From Chitinophagaceae bacterium (GTDB taxonomy: Bacteria; Bacteroidota; Bacteroidia; Chitinophagales; Chitinophagaceae), in assembly GCA_947375185.1 (NCBI GenBank), contig CANCEU010000011.1, positions 1 to 59,815 on the forward strand: 59,815 nt of DNA, written 5' to 3'. Every line of letters starts with the position of its first letter. The first letter of the stretch is position 1. The notes under the pieces were generated by a model. The model did no database searches. It was not told the origin of the DNA and was given only the letters and a program-made list of their open reading frames with translations. Made by a program: the position numbers and the translations under genes. Of this stretch, positions 17,564 through 26,699 are shown piece after piece.

Positions 17564-18829
17564 TTATATAGTCCAAGGTCCACGCATTGGAGGATGAATT
17601 AAATAATTTGCTTCGGTATCATTTATAAACTCCTCTTTTACTGGATCGAAATTTAAAGTGCGCCCAAGTTGCAAAGCAATTTTACCTAAATTAATTAAGG
17701 TGCAGGATCTAAAACCGTTTTCTTCATTCAATGCAAATGGTTTTCTTTCTTTGACACTATCTAAAAAATTTGTCACCTGAAGTGCAGGATCTGGCATCAA
17801 AGCAATCTTCTCTTTTAAATTTGGTATGGTACTTTTAAATCCTGCAAATAATTTTCCATTAGGTCCTTCAATATAAGCGGCATCTGGATCCTTTGCTTCT
17901 CCATCTAAAATAATTTTACATCCATCTGCGTAGGTGTACGTTATTTTTCTAAATGTACCACATGCATCTGGGTGTTGTTGCTCGGCATCTACTTCCACTT
18001 TTATTGGACTAGTTTGATCCTTACCTAAAAAATATTGAATAGGATCCAGATAGTGTTGCCCCATGTCACCCAACCCACCACCATCATAATCCCAATAACC
18101 TCTAAATGTTTGATGCGTTCGATGAACATGGTATGGCTTATAGGGAGCCGGGCCTAACCAACGATCATAATCCAAATGTTCGGGTACAGGTTGTGTTTCT
18201 AAATTTGTTTTACCAATCCAATAAAATTTCCAATCAAAACCGGTGGTTTTGCTCACCGTTACAGTGAGTGGCCAACCTAATAATCCGCTTTCTACTAATT
18301 TTTTAATGGGCTTAACAGTAGTATTCATTCCGTAAAAATTATCTTCAAAACGGAACCAAGTATTTAAGCGAAACATACTGCCATATTGCTTCATGGCTTC
18401 TCTTACAATCTTGCCTTCCCCAATGGTTCGGGTCATTGGTTTTTCACACCAAATATCTTTACCCGCTTTTGCAGCATCCACTGACATAATTCCATGCCAG
18501 TGCGGTGGGGTTGCAATATGTACAATATCTACTTCGGGTAGGTTCACTAACTCAAGATGATCATGAAATGTTTTAACGCCTCCTCCAATTTGATTTGCTA
18601 CTTCGGTCAGATGATTCTTATCAACATCACATATTGCTACAACTCTTGTACCTGCATAGGGTATATGCCCTCTTCCCATACCCCCCACTCCAATAATACC
18701 TTTTGTAAGTTGGTCGCTTGGCGCTAAAAAGCCTCTTCCTAATACATGCCTTGGTACAATTGAAAATCCAGCGAAAAGAGTTGCCGTGTTTCTCAAAAAC
18801 TTACGCCTTGAATTTTTATTAGCGTCCAT
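17564..18829 (-). CDS. Gfo/Idh/MocA oxidoreductase with a twin-arginine signal
   Basis: The 421-residue product starts with a Tat-type signal (SRRKFLRN, then a hydrophobic stretch to about residue 30). The NAD(P)-binding GVGGMGRGH motif follows at ~47-55, then the PPHWHG and CEKPM motifs that define the family, and a C-terminal domain with GGGLGDMGQHYLDP. These enzymes oxidise or reduce hydroxyls on sugars and inositols; Tat export with bound cofactor is common in Bacteroidetes members. It is first in an operon with the double-DUF1080 gene, consistent with C3 oxidation of a glycoside followed by cleavage. The upstream region is shared with the divergent VIT1-like gene. Confidence 0.88.
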   Translation of the reverse strand: MDANKNSRRKFLRNTATLFAGFSIVPRHVLGRGFLAPSDQLTKGIIGVGGMGRGHIPYAGTRVVAICDVDKNHLTEVANQIGGGVKTFHDHLELVNLPEVDIVHIATPPHWHGIMSVDAAKAGKDIWCEKPMTRTIGEGKIVREAMKQYGSMFRLNTWFRFEDNFYGMNTTVKPIKKLVESGLLGWPLTVTVSKTTGFDWKFYWIGKTNLETQPVPEHLDYDRWLGPAPYKPYHVHRTHQTFRGYWDYDGGGLGDMGQHYLDPIQYFLGKDQTSPIKVEVDAEQQHPDACGTFRKITYTYADGCKIILDGEAKDPDAAYIEGPNGKLFAGFKSTIPNLKEKIALMPDPALQVTNFLDSVKERKPFALNEENGFRSCTLINLGKIALQLGRTLNFDPVKEEFINDTEANYLIHPPMRGPWTI

Positions 18830-18894
18830 GTTATTTCATTTTAAATTATGATTAAGATTGGTTTTTATGTTTACTAAATTTATTCATTTTTGTT

Positions 18895-18902
18895 TACATT
18901 TG
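18895..18902 (+). promoter_or_regulatory. Promoter -7 box TACATTTG of the VIT1-like gene
   Basis: An exact TAnnTTTG match 36 bases before the ATG at 18939. Its position downstream of an alternative TTG start at 18858 argues that translation begins at 18939. Confidence 0.45.
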
Positions 18903-18938
18903 AAAAGTTTACAATTTTATCTAATTAATTCTATTGAC

Positions 18939-19643
18939 ATGAGCGATTTACATTTACATCTTGAAGAACACATGCAAAGCAGTGATTTATTAACTGATAT
19001 CGTTATTGGTATGAGTGATGGGCTTACTGTTCCTTTTGCACTTGCTGCTGGTTTAAGTGGGGCGGTAGAGGGTCATGTAAATTTAATTTGGATTGCTGGT
19101 ATTGCCGAAGTAGCTGCTGGTTCCATTGCGATGGGATTAGGTGGATACTTAGCAGGGAAAACCGAACAGGATCATTATAAAAGTGAATTGAAAAGAGAAT
19201 ATTGGGAACTAGAGCATAAGAGAGAAGTAGAAATTCAGGAAGTTCGTGATGTATTTTTAGGATGGGGATTGAGTAAGGATACAGCCGAAGAAGCTACTCA
19301 GGAAATAATTAAAGATGACAAGCGATGGGTGGACTTTATGATGAAATTTGAATTAGGTTTAGAGGAGCCAGATCCTAAACGCGCGCGCAAGAGTGCATTA
19401 AATATTGGAGTAAGCTATATTGTAGGCGGCTTAATTCCATTAACACCTTATTTTTTTGTTGAAAATGCATTAAAAGGGTTAGAAATTTCTGCAGCTATTA
19501 CATTGGTTTGCTTATTTATCTTTGGCTATTTTAAAAGCAAAATGACAGGAATTAATCCTTGGCTTGGGGGACTAAAAGTAATGTTTATAGGCGCTGCAGC
19601 TGCTGCAACCGCCTTTGCAATTGCGAAATTAATTCAGGCCTAA
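18939..19643 (+). CDS. VIT1/CCC1-family metal transporter
   Basis: The product from the ATG at 18939 is 234 residues (MSDLHLHLEEHMQSSD). The N-terminal region has the family signature DIVIGMSDGLTVPFALAAGLSGA in TM1, then an AEVAAGSIAMGLGGYLAGKTE second segment. A cytoplasmic Glu-rich helical part follows (ELEHKREVEIQE), then three C-terminal membrane helices. VIT1/CCC1 proteins move Fe(II) or Mn(II) across membranes; in bacteria they are usually thought to export or detoxify. The Glu-rich cytoplasmic domain is the metal-binding domain in the family. A longer start at 18858 was rejected because a promoter box lies inside it. The stop is one base from the convergent gene. Confidence 0.85.
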   Translation: MSDLHLHLEEHMQSSDLLTDIVIGMSDGLTVPFALAAGLSGAVEGHVNLIWIAGIAEVAAGSIAMGLGGYLAGKTEQDHYKSELKREYWELEHKREVEIQEVRDVFLGWGLSKDTAEEATQEIIKDDKRWVDFMMKFELGLEEPDPKRARKSALNIGVSYIVGGLIPLTPYFFVENALKGLEISAAITLVCLFIFGYFKSKMTGINPWLGGLKVMFIGAAAAATAFAIAKLIQA

Positions 19644-19644
19644 T

Positions 19645-20409
19645 TTACTTATTTCCAATCTTGATATTACTTAAGTTTACTTGTTCAAGATAAGCGGTTA
19701 CTTCTTTTTCGGTTTTTAATTTTGACTTAGTTGATCTTAACCAATCACTTGTTAAAATATTTAAAGGAACGGCCTTTAAAACATTTATTCTATCTAAATC
19801 TTTTAAAGGAATAATTTTTCCTTCATTGTAAATAGCATAATCATTTCTTGTATAAAACCAAGTGATACTTTTTCCTTGAATAGGATCATAAGGACTTGTT
19901 TTTACCAACTGCTTTTGCATTAAAATTAATTGATACATACCCGCGTTTAACACCTTGTAAAAAGCAGTGCCATTGCCTGTAATATGATTTGCTAATTTTG
20001 CGAAACTTGCAATAGGTTGTGTTAAATTATTTTTATTTAAAAAAACAAGTCTTGTAATTCCCTCATTTTCAACAGCAAGCTCAGTGCCATCACTGCTTAA
20101 ATAATGAATTTCGTTAGTGTATAAATTTAATTTTGCTTGGTTAATTTTAGCTTTTCCCCCTCCAGTAAAAAATACAATAGCTGGGTTCCAGCTTTCGTTC
20201 CAAAAAGGAGTGCCTTCTACATCGGCGTAGCTTAAGCCACCAGCATTGCTAGCTCTTGGATGGGCCGGATCATATACAACAGTATTCAAATCTAGTTCAC
20301 GTAAATCAGTAATAAGTGCACTCTCGTTCATTTGAGCATTAGCACGAAAACCCAATAACAAACAAAATATAACCGCACCAACATTAAAACTTAATCTTAA
20401 TTTTTTCAT
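19645..20409 (-). CDS. Secreted protein of unknown function, 254 aa
   Basis: I do not recognise the family. A signal peptide is clear (about residues 1-25, RANAQ), so it is periplasmic or outside. The mature part is mixed alpha/beta with beta strands such as TRLVFLNKNN and ITWFYTRNDYAIY, and no cysteine-based or metal motif stands out. It follows the D-aminoacylase-like gene by 22 bases on the same strand, so it is probably in its operon. Homologues appear likely in Bacteroidetes because the layout is typical, but I cannot name a domain. Confidence 0.65.
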   Translation of the reverse strand: MKKLRLSFNVGAVIFCLLLGFRANAQMNESALITDLRELDLNTVVYDPAHPRASNAGGLSYADVEGTPFWNESWNPAIVFFTGGGKAKINQAKLNLYTNEIHYLSSDGTELAVENEGITRLVFLNKNNLTQPIASFAKLANHITGNGTAFYKVLNAGMYQLILMQKQLVKTSPYDPIQGKSITWFYTRNDYAIYNEGKIIPLKDLDRINVLKAVPLNILTSDWLRSTKSKLKTEKEVTAYLEQVNLSNIKIGNK

Positions 20410-20431
20410 TGCAAAGAATTTTATAAAATGA

Positions 20432-21997
20432 TTAATTATTATTTCTAATGGCTACTCCTTTTCTTGTTCCGTTATGTGTTCCACTTTCAATTGTCAATGC
20501 GCCATTCACAAAAATATATTTAAAGCCTTTTGAAAATTGATGTGGATTTTCGAATGTTGCCATATCAGTTACTTCATTTTCGTCAAATACAACGATGTCA
20601 GCAATAAAGCCCTCTTTAATTAATCCACGTTGCTTAATGTTAAATTTATCTGCAGGTAGGGAAGTCATTCTTCTAATTGCTTCTTCTAAAGACATTACTT
20701 TTTCCGCTCTAACATACTTACCAAGCACTCTTGCATTGGTGCCATATGCACGTGGGTGCGGTCTGCTTACGCCAACAACAGCAATACCTGCATCGCTTGC
20801 AGCCATATTAAACGGATAAGACATAATATTTTTTACATCCTTGTCGCCCATTCCATGATATACCATTTGCGCGCCACCTAATTCCATCATTTGAATTATG
20901 GTTTCAGCTTGAGCTAATGCATTGTCCTTGCCCCCTCTTAATAAATTTATTTCACGAATATTTTTCCCATTATAATTAGTGTCAGCTTTGAAATTAGCAA
21001 CATAAGCATAATCAAAATGAGCAAGCCCCCTACGTTTTATTAAATCAATGCTATGTGCTTTTACTTTTGAGCGAATTGCTGGATTTTTTAATCTTGATAA
21101 AATTGAATCTTGCCCGTCTGCTAAAACCCAATCAGGCAATAGAATACCAAGATTGGTGCTGCTTGCAGTATAAGGATATTGATCAATCGTAACATCTATT
21201 CCCTCCAATCTTGCATTCTTAACTAGGTTTAAAGTTTCATCGCTTCTACCCCAATTGTTTTGTCCGTTTACTTTAAAGTGTGAAATTTCGACCGGTAATT
21301 TTGCCTCTCTTCCAATAGCAATTGCCTCATTCACCGCTTCGGCCACCTTATCCTCCTCGTTGCGAATATGTGATGCATATACACCTCCATTTTGAGCAAT
21401 AATTTTAGCAAGTCTAACTACTTCATCCGTTGGTGCAAATGTGCCAGGAATATAAATAAGTCCAGTAGACATGCCTACGGCGCCCTCTTTCATGGCTTTG
21501 TCTGCAATGGCTTCCATTTTTTGCAATTCATCCTCTGTTGCATGTCTATTCGCTGTACCCATTACTAATTTACGAATATTATTGTGCCCCATTAGTGCAG
21601 CAACGTTGATAGAAATGCCTAAAGAATCAATATAATCAAAATAGGTTTTCATGTTATCAGCAGATCCACCACAATTTCCGGTAATAACTGTAGTAACACC
21701 ATCATAAATGAAGTTGGTCGCTAAAGGATTTTTTACTTCACTACCTTCTATATGTGCATGGACATCAATAAAACCAGGCGCGACAATCAATCCCTTGGCA
21801 TCAATTTCTTTTGTTGCTTTCCAATTTTTTAGATTACCAATGGCAACTATTTTATTATTTACTATTGCTATATTTTTTAATTGCCAATTATTTCCAGTTC
21901 CATCCATTATTTTTCCGTTTCGAATAATGTAATCTGCGTTTTGAGCAAATACATATTGACTAAATAAGATGGATAAAAGTACCAAGCTATATTTCAT
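20432..21997 (-). CDS. D-aminoacylase / N-acyl-D-amino-acid deacylase family amidohydrolase
   Basis: The start at 21997 (MKYSLVLLS) gives 521 residues with a signal peptide ending YVFAQ; an upstream TTG at 22039 is less likely. The amidohydrolase motif DVHAHIEG (~residues 82-89) supplies two metal-binding His, HIRNEED and the VEISHFKV segment supply further ligands, and GVSRPHPRAYG with VRAEKVMSLEEAIRRMTSLPADKF is characteristic of D-aminoacylases. These enzymes cut N-acyl groups from D-amino acids. The signal peptide implies a periplasmic role, perhaps in recycling of wall or D-amino-acid compounds. The unknown secreted gene downstream is likely co-transcribed. Confidence 0.88.
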   Translation of the reverse strand: MKYSLVLLSILFSQYVFAQNADYIIRNGKIMDGTGNNWQLKNIAIVNNKIVAIGNLKNWKATKEIDAKGLIVAPGFIDVHAHIEGSEVKNPLATNFIYDGVTTVITGNCGGSADNMKTYFDYIDSLGISINVAALMGHNNIRKLVMGTANRHATEDELQKMEAIADKAMKEGAVGMSTGLIYIPGTFAPTDEVVRLAKIIAQNGGVYASHIRNEEDKVAEAVNEAIAIGREAKLPVEISHFKVNGQNNWGRSDETLNLVKNARLEGIDVTIDQYPYTASSTNLGILLPDWVLADGQDSILSRLKNPAIRSKVKAHSIDLIKRRGLAHFDYAYVANFKADTNYNGKNIREINLLRGGKDNALAQAETIIQMMELGGAQMVYHGMGDKDVKNIMSYPFNMAASDAGIAVVGVSRPHPRAYGTNARVLGKYVRAEKVMSLEEAIRRMTSLPADKFNIKQRGLIKEGFIADIVVFDENEVTDMATFENPHQFSKGFKYIFVNGALTIESGTHNGTRKGVAIRNNN

Positions 21998-22122
21998 GAT
22001 AAAATGTTGTGCTATAAATTTACTAAATACGAAGCACAAAATAAAATAAAGGATAGTAGATAGAAATTTGTAATTTTATTTGGAACGGATTTATTTTTCA
22101 ATATTCAACAAGTTGAACAACT

Positions 22123-23304
22123 ATGGATTTTTCAAAATTTAAAAAAAGTACTACCGCAGTTTGGGGTGGTGAAGGTGATTTAAATGTAAGCGGAGCAGTT
22201 ACCACGCCTATAGTGAATAGTGTTGCATTTGCGTATGATGATGTTGAAAAGTGGCATCAGGTTTCGTTGGGTAAGGAGGAAGGCTTTATTTATAGTCGTA
22301 ATACCAATCCCACTGTTGCTGCATTAGAGGAAAAAATTCGTTTATTAGAGGGTGCTGAAGCTGCTACTAGTTTTGCTACAGGCATGGCTGCAATAAGCAA
22401 TACTTTATATACTTTTTTAACTTCAGGTAAGCGAGTGGTGTCTCAAAAGGATAATTATGGAGGCACTAGTAAAATATTTTTAGACTTCCTGCCACTTAAC
22501 AATGTTCATGTTACTTTGTGCGATACCACCGACTTTGAAAATTTTGAAATAGAAATTGCGAAAGGTTGCGATATGGTGTATTTAGAAACACCTACAAATC
22601 CAACATTAAAAGTAGTGGACATAAAACGTTTAGCTGCTGCTGCAAAAAAAGTGGGTGCTATTGTCGTGGTTGATAATACTTTTGCAACACCCATTAACCA
22701 AAATCCTTTAGCGCTAGGAGCCGATTTAGTTTTACATAGTGCTACTAAATTTTTATGTGGTCACTCGGATGCCATGTGTGGTGTGTTGGTTGGTAAAAAG
22801 GAACTAGTCCAAAAAGTATATAACTACAGAGAAATTAATGGAGCTAGTTTACAAGCAGATCCCGCTTATATGATTGCAAGAGGGATGAAAACATTAGCGT
22901 TGAGAATTGAAAGACAAAATGCATCTGCATTAAAAATTGCACACTATTTAAAAGCGCATCCCAAAGTGCAGGATGTATATTACCCTGGGCTTCCTACGCA
23001 TCCGGGTCATGAAATTGCAAAAGCACAAATGAGTGGTTTTGGTGGTAACATGAGTTTTGCCTTAGTAGGTGGGTATGAAAATGTAGCTAAATTATTAACA
23101 TCACTTCAATTGGTTCATCTAGCCGCTAGCCTAGGCTCAGTAAGTACTTTAGCTGGACCTCCAAGAACAACTAGCCATGTAGAGCTAACCGAAGCACAAC
23201 GAAAAAAATTAGGAATACCTGAAAGTTTAATTCGTTATTCAGTAGGTATTGAGCATGTAGATGACCTTATTCAGGATTTGGAAAATGCTTTAGCTAAATT
23301 ATAA
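22123..23304 (+). CDS. Trans-sulfuration PLP enzyme (cystathionine gamma-synthase / gamma-lyase type)
   Basis: The 393-residue product has the standard length and motifs of the Cys/Met-metabolism PLP family: YSRNTNPTV near 58-64, the aromatic loop KDNYGGT, VVVDNTFATP with the PLP-ring Asp at ~184, and Schiff-base Lys209 in HSATKFLCGHSD. Family members synthesise or cleave cystathionine, homocysteine or methionine, and sequence motifs alone do not separate synthase from lyase. Cytoplasmic homotetramer expected. It is transcribed alone, facing away from the D-aminoacylase operon, and I saw no methionine-type riboswitch upstream. Confidence 0.88.
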   Translation: MDFSKFKKSTTAVWGGEGDLNVSGAVTTPIVNSVAFAYDDVEKWHQVSLGKEEGFIYSRNTNPTVAALEEKIRLLEGAEAATSFATGMAAISNTLYTFLTSGKRVVSQKDNYGGTSKIFLDFLPLNNVHVTLCDTTDFENFEIEIAKGCDMVYLETPTNPTLKVVDIKRLAAAAKKVGAIVVVDNTFATPINQNPLALGADLVLHSATKFLCGHSDAMCGVLVGKKELVQKVYNYREINGASLQADPAYMIARGMKTLALRIERQNASALKIAHYLKAHPKVQDVYYPGLPTHPGHEIAKAQMSGFGGNMSFALVGGYENVAKLLTSLQLVHLAASLGSVSTLAGPPRTTSHVELTEAQRKKLGIPESLIRYSVGIEHVDDLIQDLENALAKL

Positions 23305-23317
23305 CCGTAAATTTTTA

Positions 23318-24259
23318 TTATTTAATAAAACCATAAATAGCGTCTGCTACTTTATGAGGGGCTTCTTCATTTGGAACATGTCCCACTTTATCAAATATAA
23401 CTACCTCACTATTTTTAATATCTTGATTAAATAATTGTGCGTTAGCAACACTAATTAATGCATCCGCACTTCCCCATAATATAAGGGTAGGCACTTGAAT
23501 GGTTTTAATCAATTCAGTATTTTGATTTATTTTATTTTTAAATAAAGAAAGCGCAGCCTTTCGATTGCCTTCACATAATAATAGTTCATGGTATCTTGTA
23601 ACTGTACTTTCTTCAATTAAATTTTTGTCGTAATAAACACCCTCAATACTTTTTTTGACTAGGATTTTTGGCGTAATGTAAAGCAATAGATTATTTATAA
23701 CTGGAATTTGTGCAATTGTAAAACCTATTGAACCTTTTTCATCTTTCTTTGGATATCCACTTGCATCTATTAAAATAAGTTTAGCCACTTTTTTGGGATG
23801 TGCTACTGTATAATGCCATGCAATGCCCCCACCCAATGAATTACCTCCAATAATACAACTGCTTACTTTTAATTTAATTAACAAGGAATCAATAACCTGT
23901 GTAAAATTTTCATATGAATATTTGTTTTCCGGATTAGGCCCAGTTAATCCAAAGGCAGGCATATCTAAACTAATTATTCGTTTGTTTCCGTAGCTTGGTA
24001 AATTCAAAATACGAACTACTTTTTCCCAAGTATGAAGTGAAGAGGATGTGCCGTGTATTAAAACCAATGGAATACTATCTTGTTCATTTCCCTCATCTCT
24101 ATAATGCACATTCATACCCATGATAGGCATAAATTTTGAATGGCTGTTGCTATATTTTAAAACAAGTTTTGTTTTAGGAATATCCTTTTGTGCCGATAAT
24201 GAAACCAGTATTATTAAAATAGTGGCAATAGTCATTAAACTATACTTGACAATTTTCAC
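23318..24259 (-). CDS. Alpha/beta hydrolase
   Basis: The 313-residue product has an N-terminal hydrophobic anchor or signal (about 7-22). Fold motifs are the oxyanion HGTSS (69-73), the nucleophile elbow GGNSLGG with Ser141, the acid in LWGSADALIS near 266, and the final His in KVGHVPNEEAP near 294. It resembles hydrolases of the meta-cleavage/esterase type, but the substrate is not clear. It begins 4 bases after the Dabb-domain gene stop, so the two form an operon. Confidence 0.85.
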   Translation of the reverse strand: MKIVKYSLMTIATILIILVSLSAQKDIPKTKLVLKYSNSHSKFMPIMGMNVHYRDEGNEQDSIPLVLIHGTSSSLHTWEKVVRILNLPSYGNKRIISLDMPAFGLTGPNPENKYSYENFTQVIDSLLIKLKVSSCIIGGNSLGGGIAWHYTVAHPKKVAKLILIDASGYPKKDEKGSIGFTIAQIPVINNLLLYITPKILVKKSIEGVYYDKNLIEESTVTRYHELLLCEGNRKAALSLFKNKINQNTELIKTIQVPTLILWGSADALISVANAQLFNQDIKNSEVVIFDKVGHVPNEEAPHKVADAIYGFIK

Positions 24260-24263
24260 TTGC

Positions 24264-24644
24264 TTATTTATTAGGCTCTACAAAATAGTCTACTACGAAA
24301 ACTTTGTCCATATGTGGTTTTAAAACTGCTTGAAAAGCTTTATGATCAGGATTTTGTTGATAATCCGCTAAATCTTTTTCAGAATTAAAAGTTAGGGTGA
24401 AACAATGTGTGAATCCTTGATCCAAATGCTCTGGACTCATATTAATACCCCATTCCATTTTTTTTACCTGTGGCGCTTTGCCATACAAGGCAGCAAATGT
24501 TTTTGCAACATTTTCCACCTCCTTAGGCGTTGAGGTTGCTTTGAAAGTAAATAAAACAATATGCTTTAATTCGCCAATTCTGTTTTGCGCTTGTAATGCA
24601 GAAAGGCTTATCGTAAATGCTAGTAATAGTATTAATTTTTTCAT
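24264..24644 (-). CDS. Dabb (stress-responsive A/B barrel) domain protein with signal peptide
   Basis: The product is 126 residues. Residues 1-19 look like a signal peptide (ALQAQ), unusual for a Dabb protein because most are cytoplasmic. The rest has the ferredoxin-like Dabb pattern: an N-terminal strand LKHIVLFTFK, the helix with EVENVAKTFAAL, then FTHCFTLTFNSEKDLADYQQNPDHKAF and a final VVDYFVEP strand. Dabb proteins form dimeric barrels and act in varied small-molecule steps. The operon with the alpha/beta hydrolase suggests a shared small secreted substrate (inference). Confidence 0.83.
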   Translation of the reverse strand: MKKLILLLAFTISLSALQAQNRIGELKHIVLFTFKATSTPKEVENVAKTFAALYGKAPQVKKMEWGINMSPEHLDQGFTHCFTLTFNSEKDLADYQQNPDHKAFQAVLKPHMDKVFVVDYFVEPNK

Positions 24645-24705
24645 AGAATAATTTTATGGAAATTTTTAATTTAAAATTTAATTTATAATTGTTGACACTA
24701 GTTTT

Positions 24706-25530
24706 TTAAAAGAATATAATAGGATCATCGCAAATGCGAAATCCATCATTAAATGTATTCATAAATTCAACATCTTGCGCATCTAATTTAAAATTAGCGG
24801 CGTCAAAGTTTTCCTGTAATCTTTGTTTTTGAGATGACTTGGGAATAGTAGCAACACCCAGTTGCAAATTCCAATTTAAAATTATTTGAGCAGGTGTTTT
24901 TTGGTATTTTTCACAAATGTCTAAAAGTCGTTGATCTGAAAATTTAATGCCGCGCGTAATTGGTGAGTAAGATTGAAGTTGAATGCCCTTTTGTTTACAA
25001 TAATCATAGGTAGGTTTTTCAAACAACCAAGGCGTAAATTCTATCTGATTGACAGCCGGTGTAATGGAGCAGTAAGTAGCTAATTCATTTAAAAATGGAA
25101 GGGTATAATTGGCAACACCAATTGATTTGGCGCGGCCTTGCTCATAAATTTTTTCAACTGCCTTCCAAGACGCAGATCTTCCTTCTTTAATAGGCCAATG
25201 TATTAAATATAAATCAACATAATCTTCACCCAGTAATTGCAAACTTTTATCAAATGCTTTTAGTGTTTGCTCATAACCATGGTCGGTATTATTTAACTTA
25301 GTTGTTAAAAATATTTCGGCTCTTTTTACCCCACTATTTTTAATGGCTTTGCCAATCTCTTTTTCGTTTTCATACATACTTGCTGTATCTATTAAACGAT
25401 AGCCAATTTCAATTGCTGCCTCTACCGCTTGTTCAGCTTGTTGTTGGTACATGTCATAAACACCTAAGCCCAACAAGGGCATTGTGTTCCCATTGTTGAG
25501 CTTAGCGTATGGAATATTATTATTGTGCAT
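24706..25530 (-). CDS. Aldo/keto reductase
   Basis: The 274-residue product has the full AKR catalytic set: Asp48, Tyr53, Lys78 and His111 (DTASMYE, LTTKLN, LIHWPI), plus the NADPH-binding SIGVANY and PKSSQKQRLQEN segments. It is cytoplasmic and probably an NADPH-dependent carbonyl reductase of the 2,5-diketo-gluconate-reductase-like branch. It begins 8 bases after the PhyH gene stop, so the two are in one operon, possibly acting on one oxygenated substrate. Confidence 0.9.
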   Translation of the reverse strand: MHNNNIPYAKLNNGNTMPLLGLGVYDMYQQQAEQAVEAAIEIGYRLIDTASMYENEKEIGKAIKNSGVKRAEIFLTTKLNNTDHGYEQTLKAFDKSLQLLGEDYVDLYLIHWPIKEGRSASWKAVEKIYEQGRAKSIGVANYTLPFLNELATYCSITPAVNQIEFTPWLFEKPTYDYCKQKGIQLQSYSPITRGIKFSDQRLLDICEKYQKTPAQIILNWNLQLGVATIPKSSQKQRLQENFDAANFKLDAQDVEFMNTFNDGFRICDDPIIFF

Positions 25531-25538
25531 TTATAAAT

Positions 25539-26549
25539 TTACCATTTTTCTGAACCTAATAATTTTTTTCCTAAATCTGATAATACGGCTGTGTCGTATT
25601 TTGTTTGCTCCCAATTTCTTGGATCTCCAGGGAATGCGTAACCTTCTGGTGCAATTCTATTTTTCCAAGAATTAACTCTCCATTCTTTTAATGCTTCATT
25701 GTCTTCTTCGGCTGGCATCATCGAAATGTATTGGGCAATACGAACTTTGTCCTCACTATTATTAGCTCTTATACCATGAGGTTCTAGGCTATTGAATATT
25801 AATAAATCCCCAGCTTCTAATTTAACCTTGGTGGGTGTAAAGCCTGTAGTGTCTGGTTTGTATCTATCTCGATCCTCGGGTTGTGTTAATTTCCAAGTAT
25901 CATAAGTTCTAAATAATTCAGGAATACATTGAAATCCACCCATATTTTCATCAGTCTGATCAGCAAGTGCTAAAACACCCTGTACATTTACTGGCTTGGT
26001 TTCTGGATCATAATCCCAATGTATAAACGCTTTGTATTCATGTCCAGGTCGAATTGGAAAATTTAAATTTGCCCTATCAATAGTAACCCATAATTTTTCA
26101 GTGCCCCAAATATCAACAAAGGCATCATACACTCTTTGCATTTGTCTATTATTCCATTGATGTTGGTTATTGTAACACTCAACCATTCCGGTACCCGCCA
26201 ATTCTTTCATTTTCATTTCTGCTCTTGGAGCGGTGTACCAGGTTTCTTTATTATTAGGATCCTTTTCTTCAAACTCCCATAAAAAATTGGCAGTTGCCAA
26301 CGCTTGATCTCGAGGCACTGCATTTTTGATTACGATATATCCATTGTGTATCCAGAAATTCCAATCTTCTTCGCTTAAAACTCGGAGCGGTTTTCCATTA
26401 GAGCGATCGTTTAATTTAGTAGCACTACTTTTAGCGGTAGATGGATTACCCGGAATATCCTTGTGCGCTGCACTGTTTGGTGTTGCCATCGTAGGAACCA
26501 TTGTTGTGGCCATAGTAGGCACCATGCCTTGAGGTTGATCATTGTTCAT
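25539..26549 (-). CDS. Phytanoyl-CoA dioxygenase (PhyH) family Fe(II)/2-oxoglutarate oxygenase
   Basis: The start at 26549 (MNNDQPQ) gives 336 residues; a TTG nine bases upstream adds only three residues. The double-stranded beta-helix iron triad is seen as His177-x-Asp179 (FIHWDYD) and His258 (EPHGIRA), followed by an Arg that could bind 2-oxoglutarate. The family hydroxylates small molecules or lipids with O2 and 2-oxoglutarate. The first ~45 residues are low-complexity with a duplicated MVPTMAT unit and are unlike the rest of the family. It leads an operon with an aldo/keto reductase and faces an AraC-type regulator. Confidence 0.87.
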   Translation of the reverse strand: MNNDQPQGMVPTMATTMVPTMATPNSAAHKDIPGNPSTAKSSATKLNDRSNGKPLRVLSEEDWNFWIHNGYIVIKNAVPRDQALATANFLWEFEEKDPNNKETWYTAPRAEMKMKELAGTGMVECYNNQHQWNNRQMQRVYDAFVDIWGTEKLWVTIDRANLNFPIRPGHEYKAFIHWDYDPETKPVNVQGVLALADQTDENMGGFQCIPELFRTYDTWKLTQPEDRDRYKPDTTGFTPTKVKLEAGDLLIFNSLEPHGIRANNSEDKVRIAQYISMMPAEEDNEALKEWRVNSWKNRIAPEGYAFPGDPRNWEQTKYDTAVLSDLGKKLLGSEKW

Positions 26550-26636
26550 AGCAAGCAATTTGTGAATTTTTTGAATTGAGGTTTAGTTTGATAAGATAAA
26601 TGTACAGCTCATTAAAGCGAAAATATTTATCCAAAA

Positions 26637-26644
26637 TTGGCCAA
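26637..26644. promoter_or_regulatory. TTGGCCAA palindrome in the PhyH-AraC divergent region
   Basis: An 8-base palindrome between the divergent PhyH and AraC genes, flanked by AATATTT on both sides. It lies close to a minus-strand TATTTTCG box. It could be part of an operator for the AraC-type regulator; support is positional only. Confidence 0.3.
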
Positions 26645-26699
26645 TATTTGCTCTATTTTGACATATTTTTAATAATTTGGTACAAAGTCAGTTAGTATA

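Noticed and set aside
18858..18938. A 27-residue N-terminal extension of the VIT1-like protein from a TTG
   Set aside because: A TACATTTG promoter box lies within it and the extension is not conserved-looking; the ATG at 18939 fits the family start.
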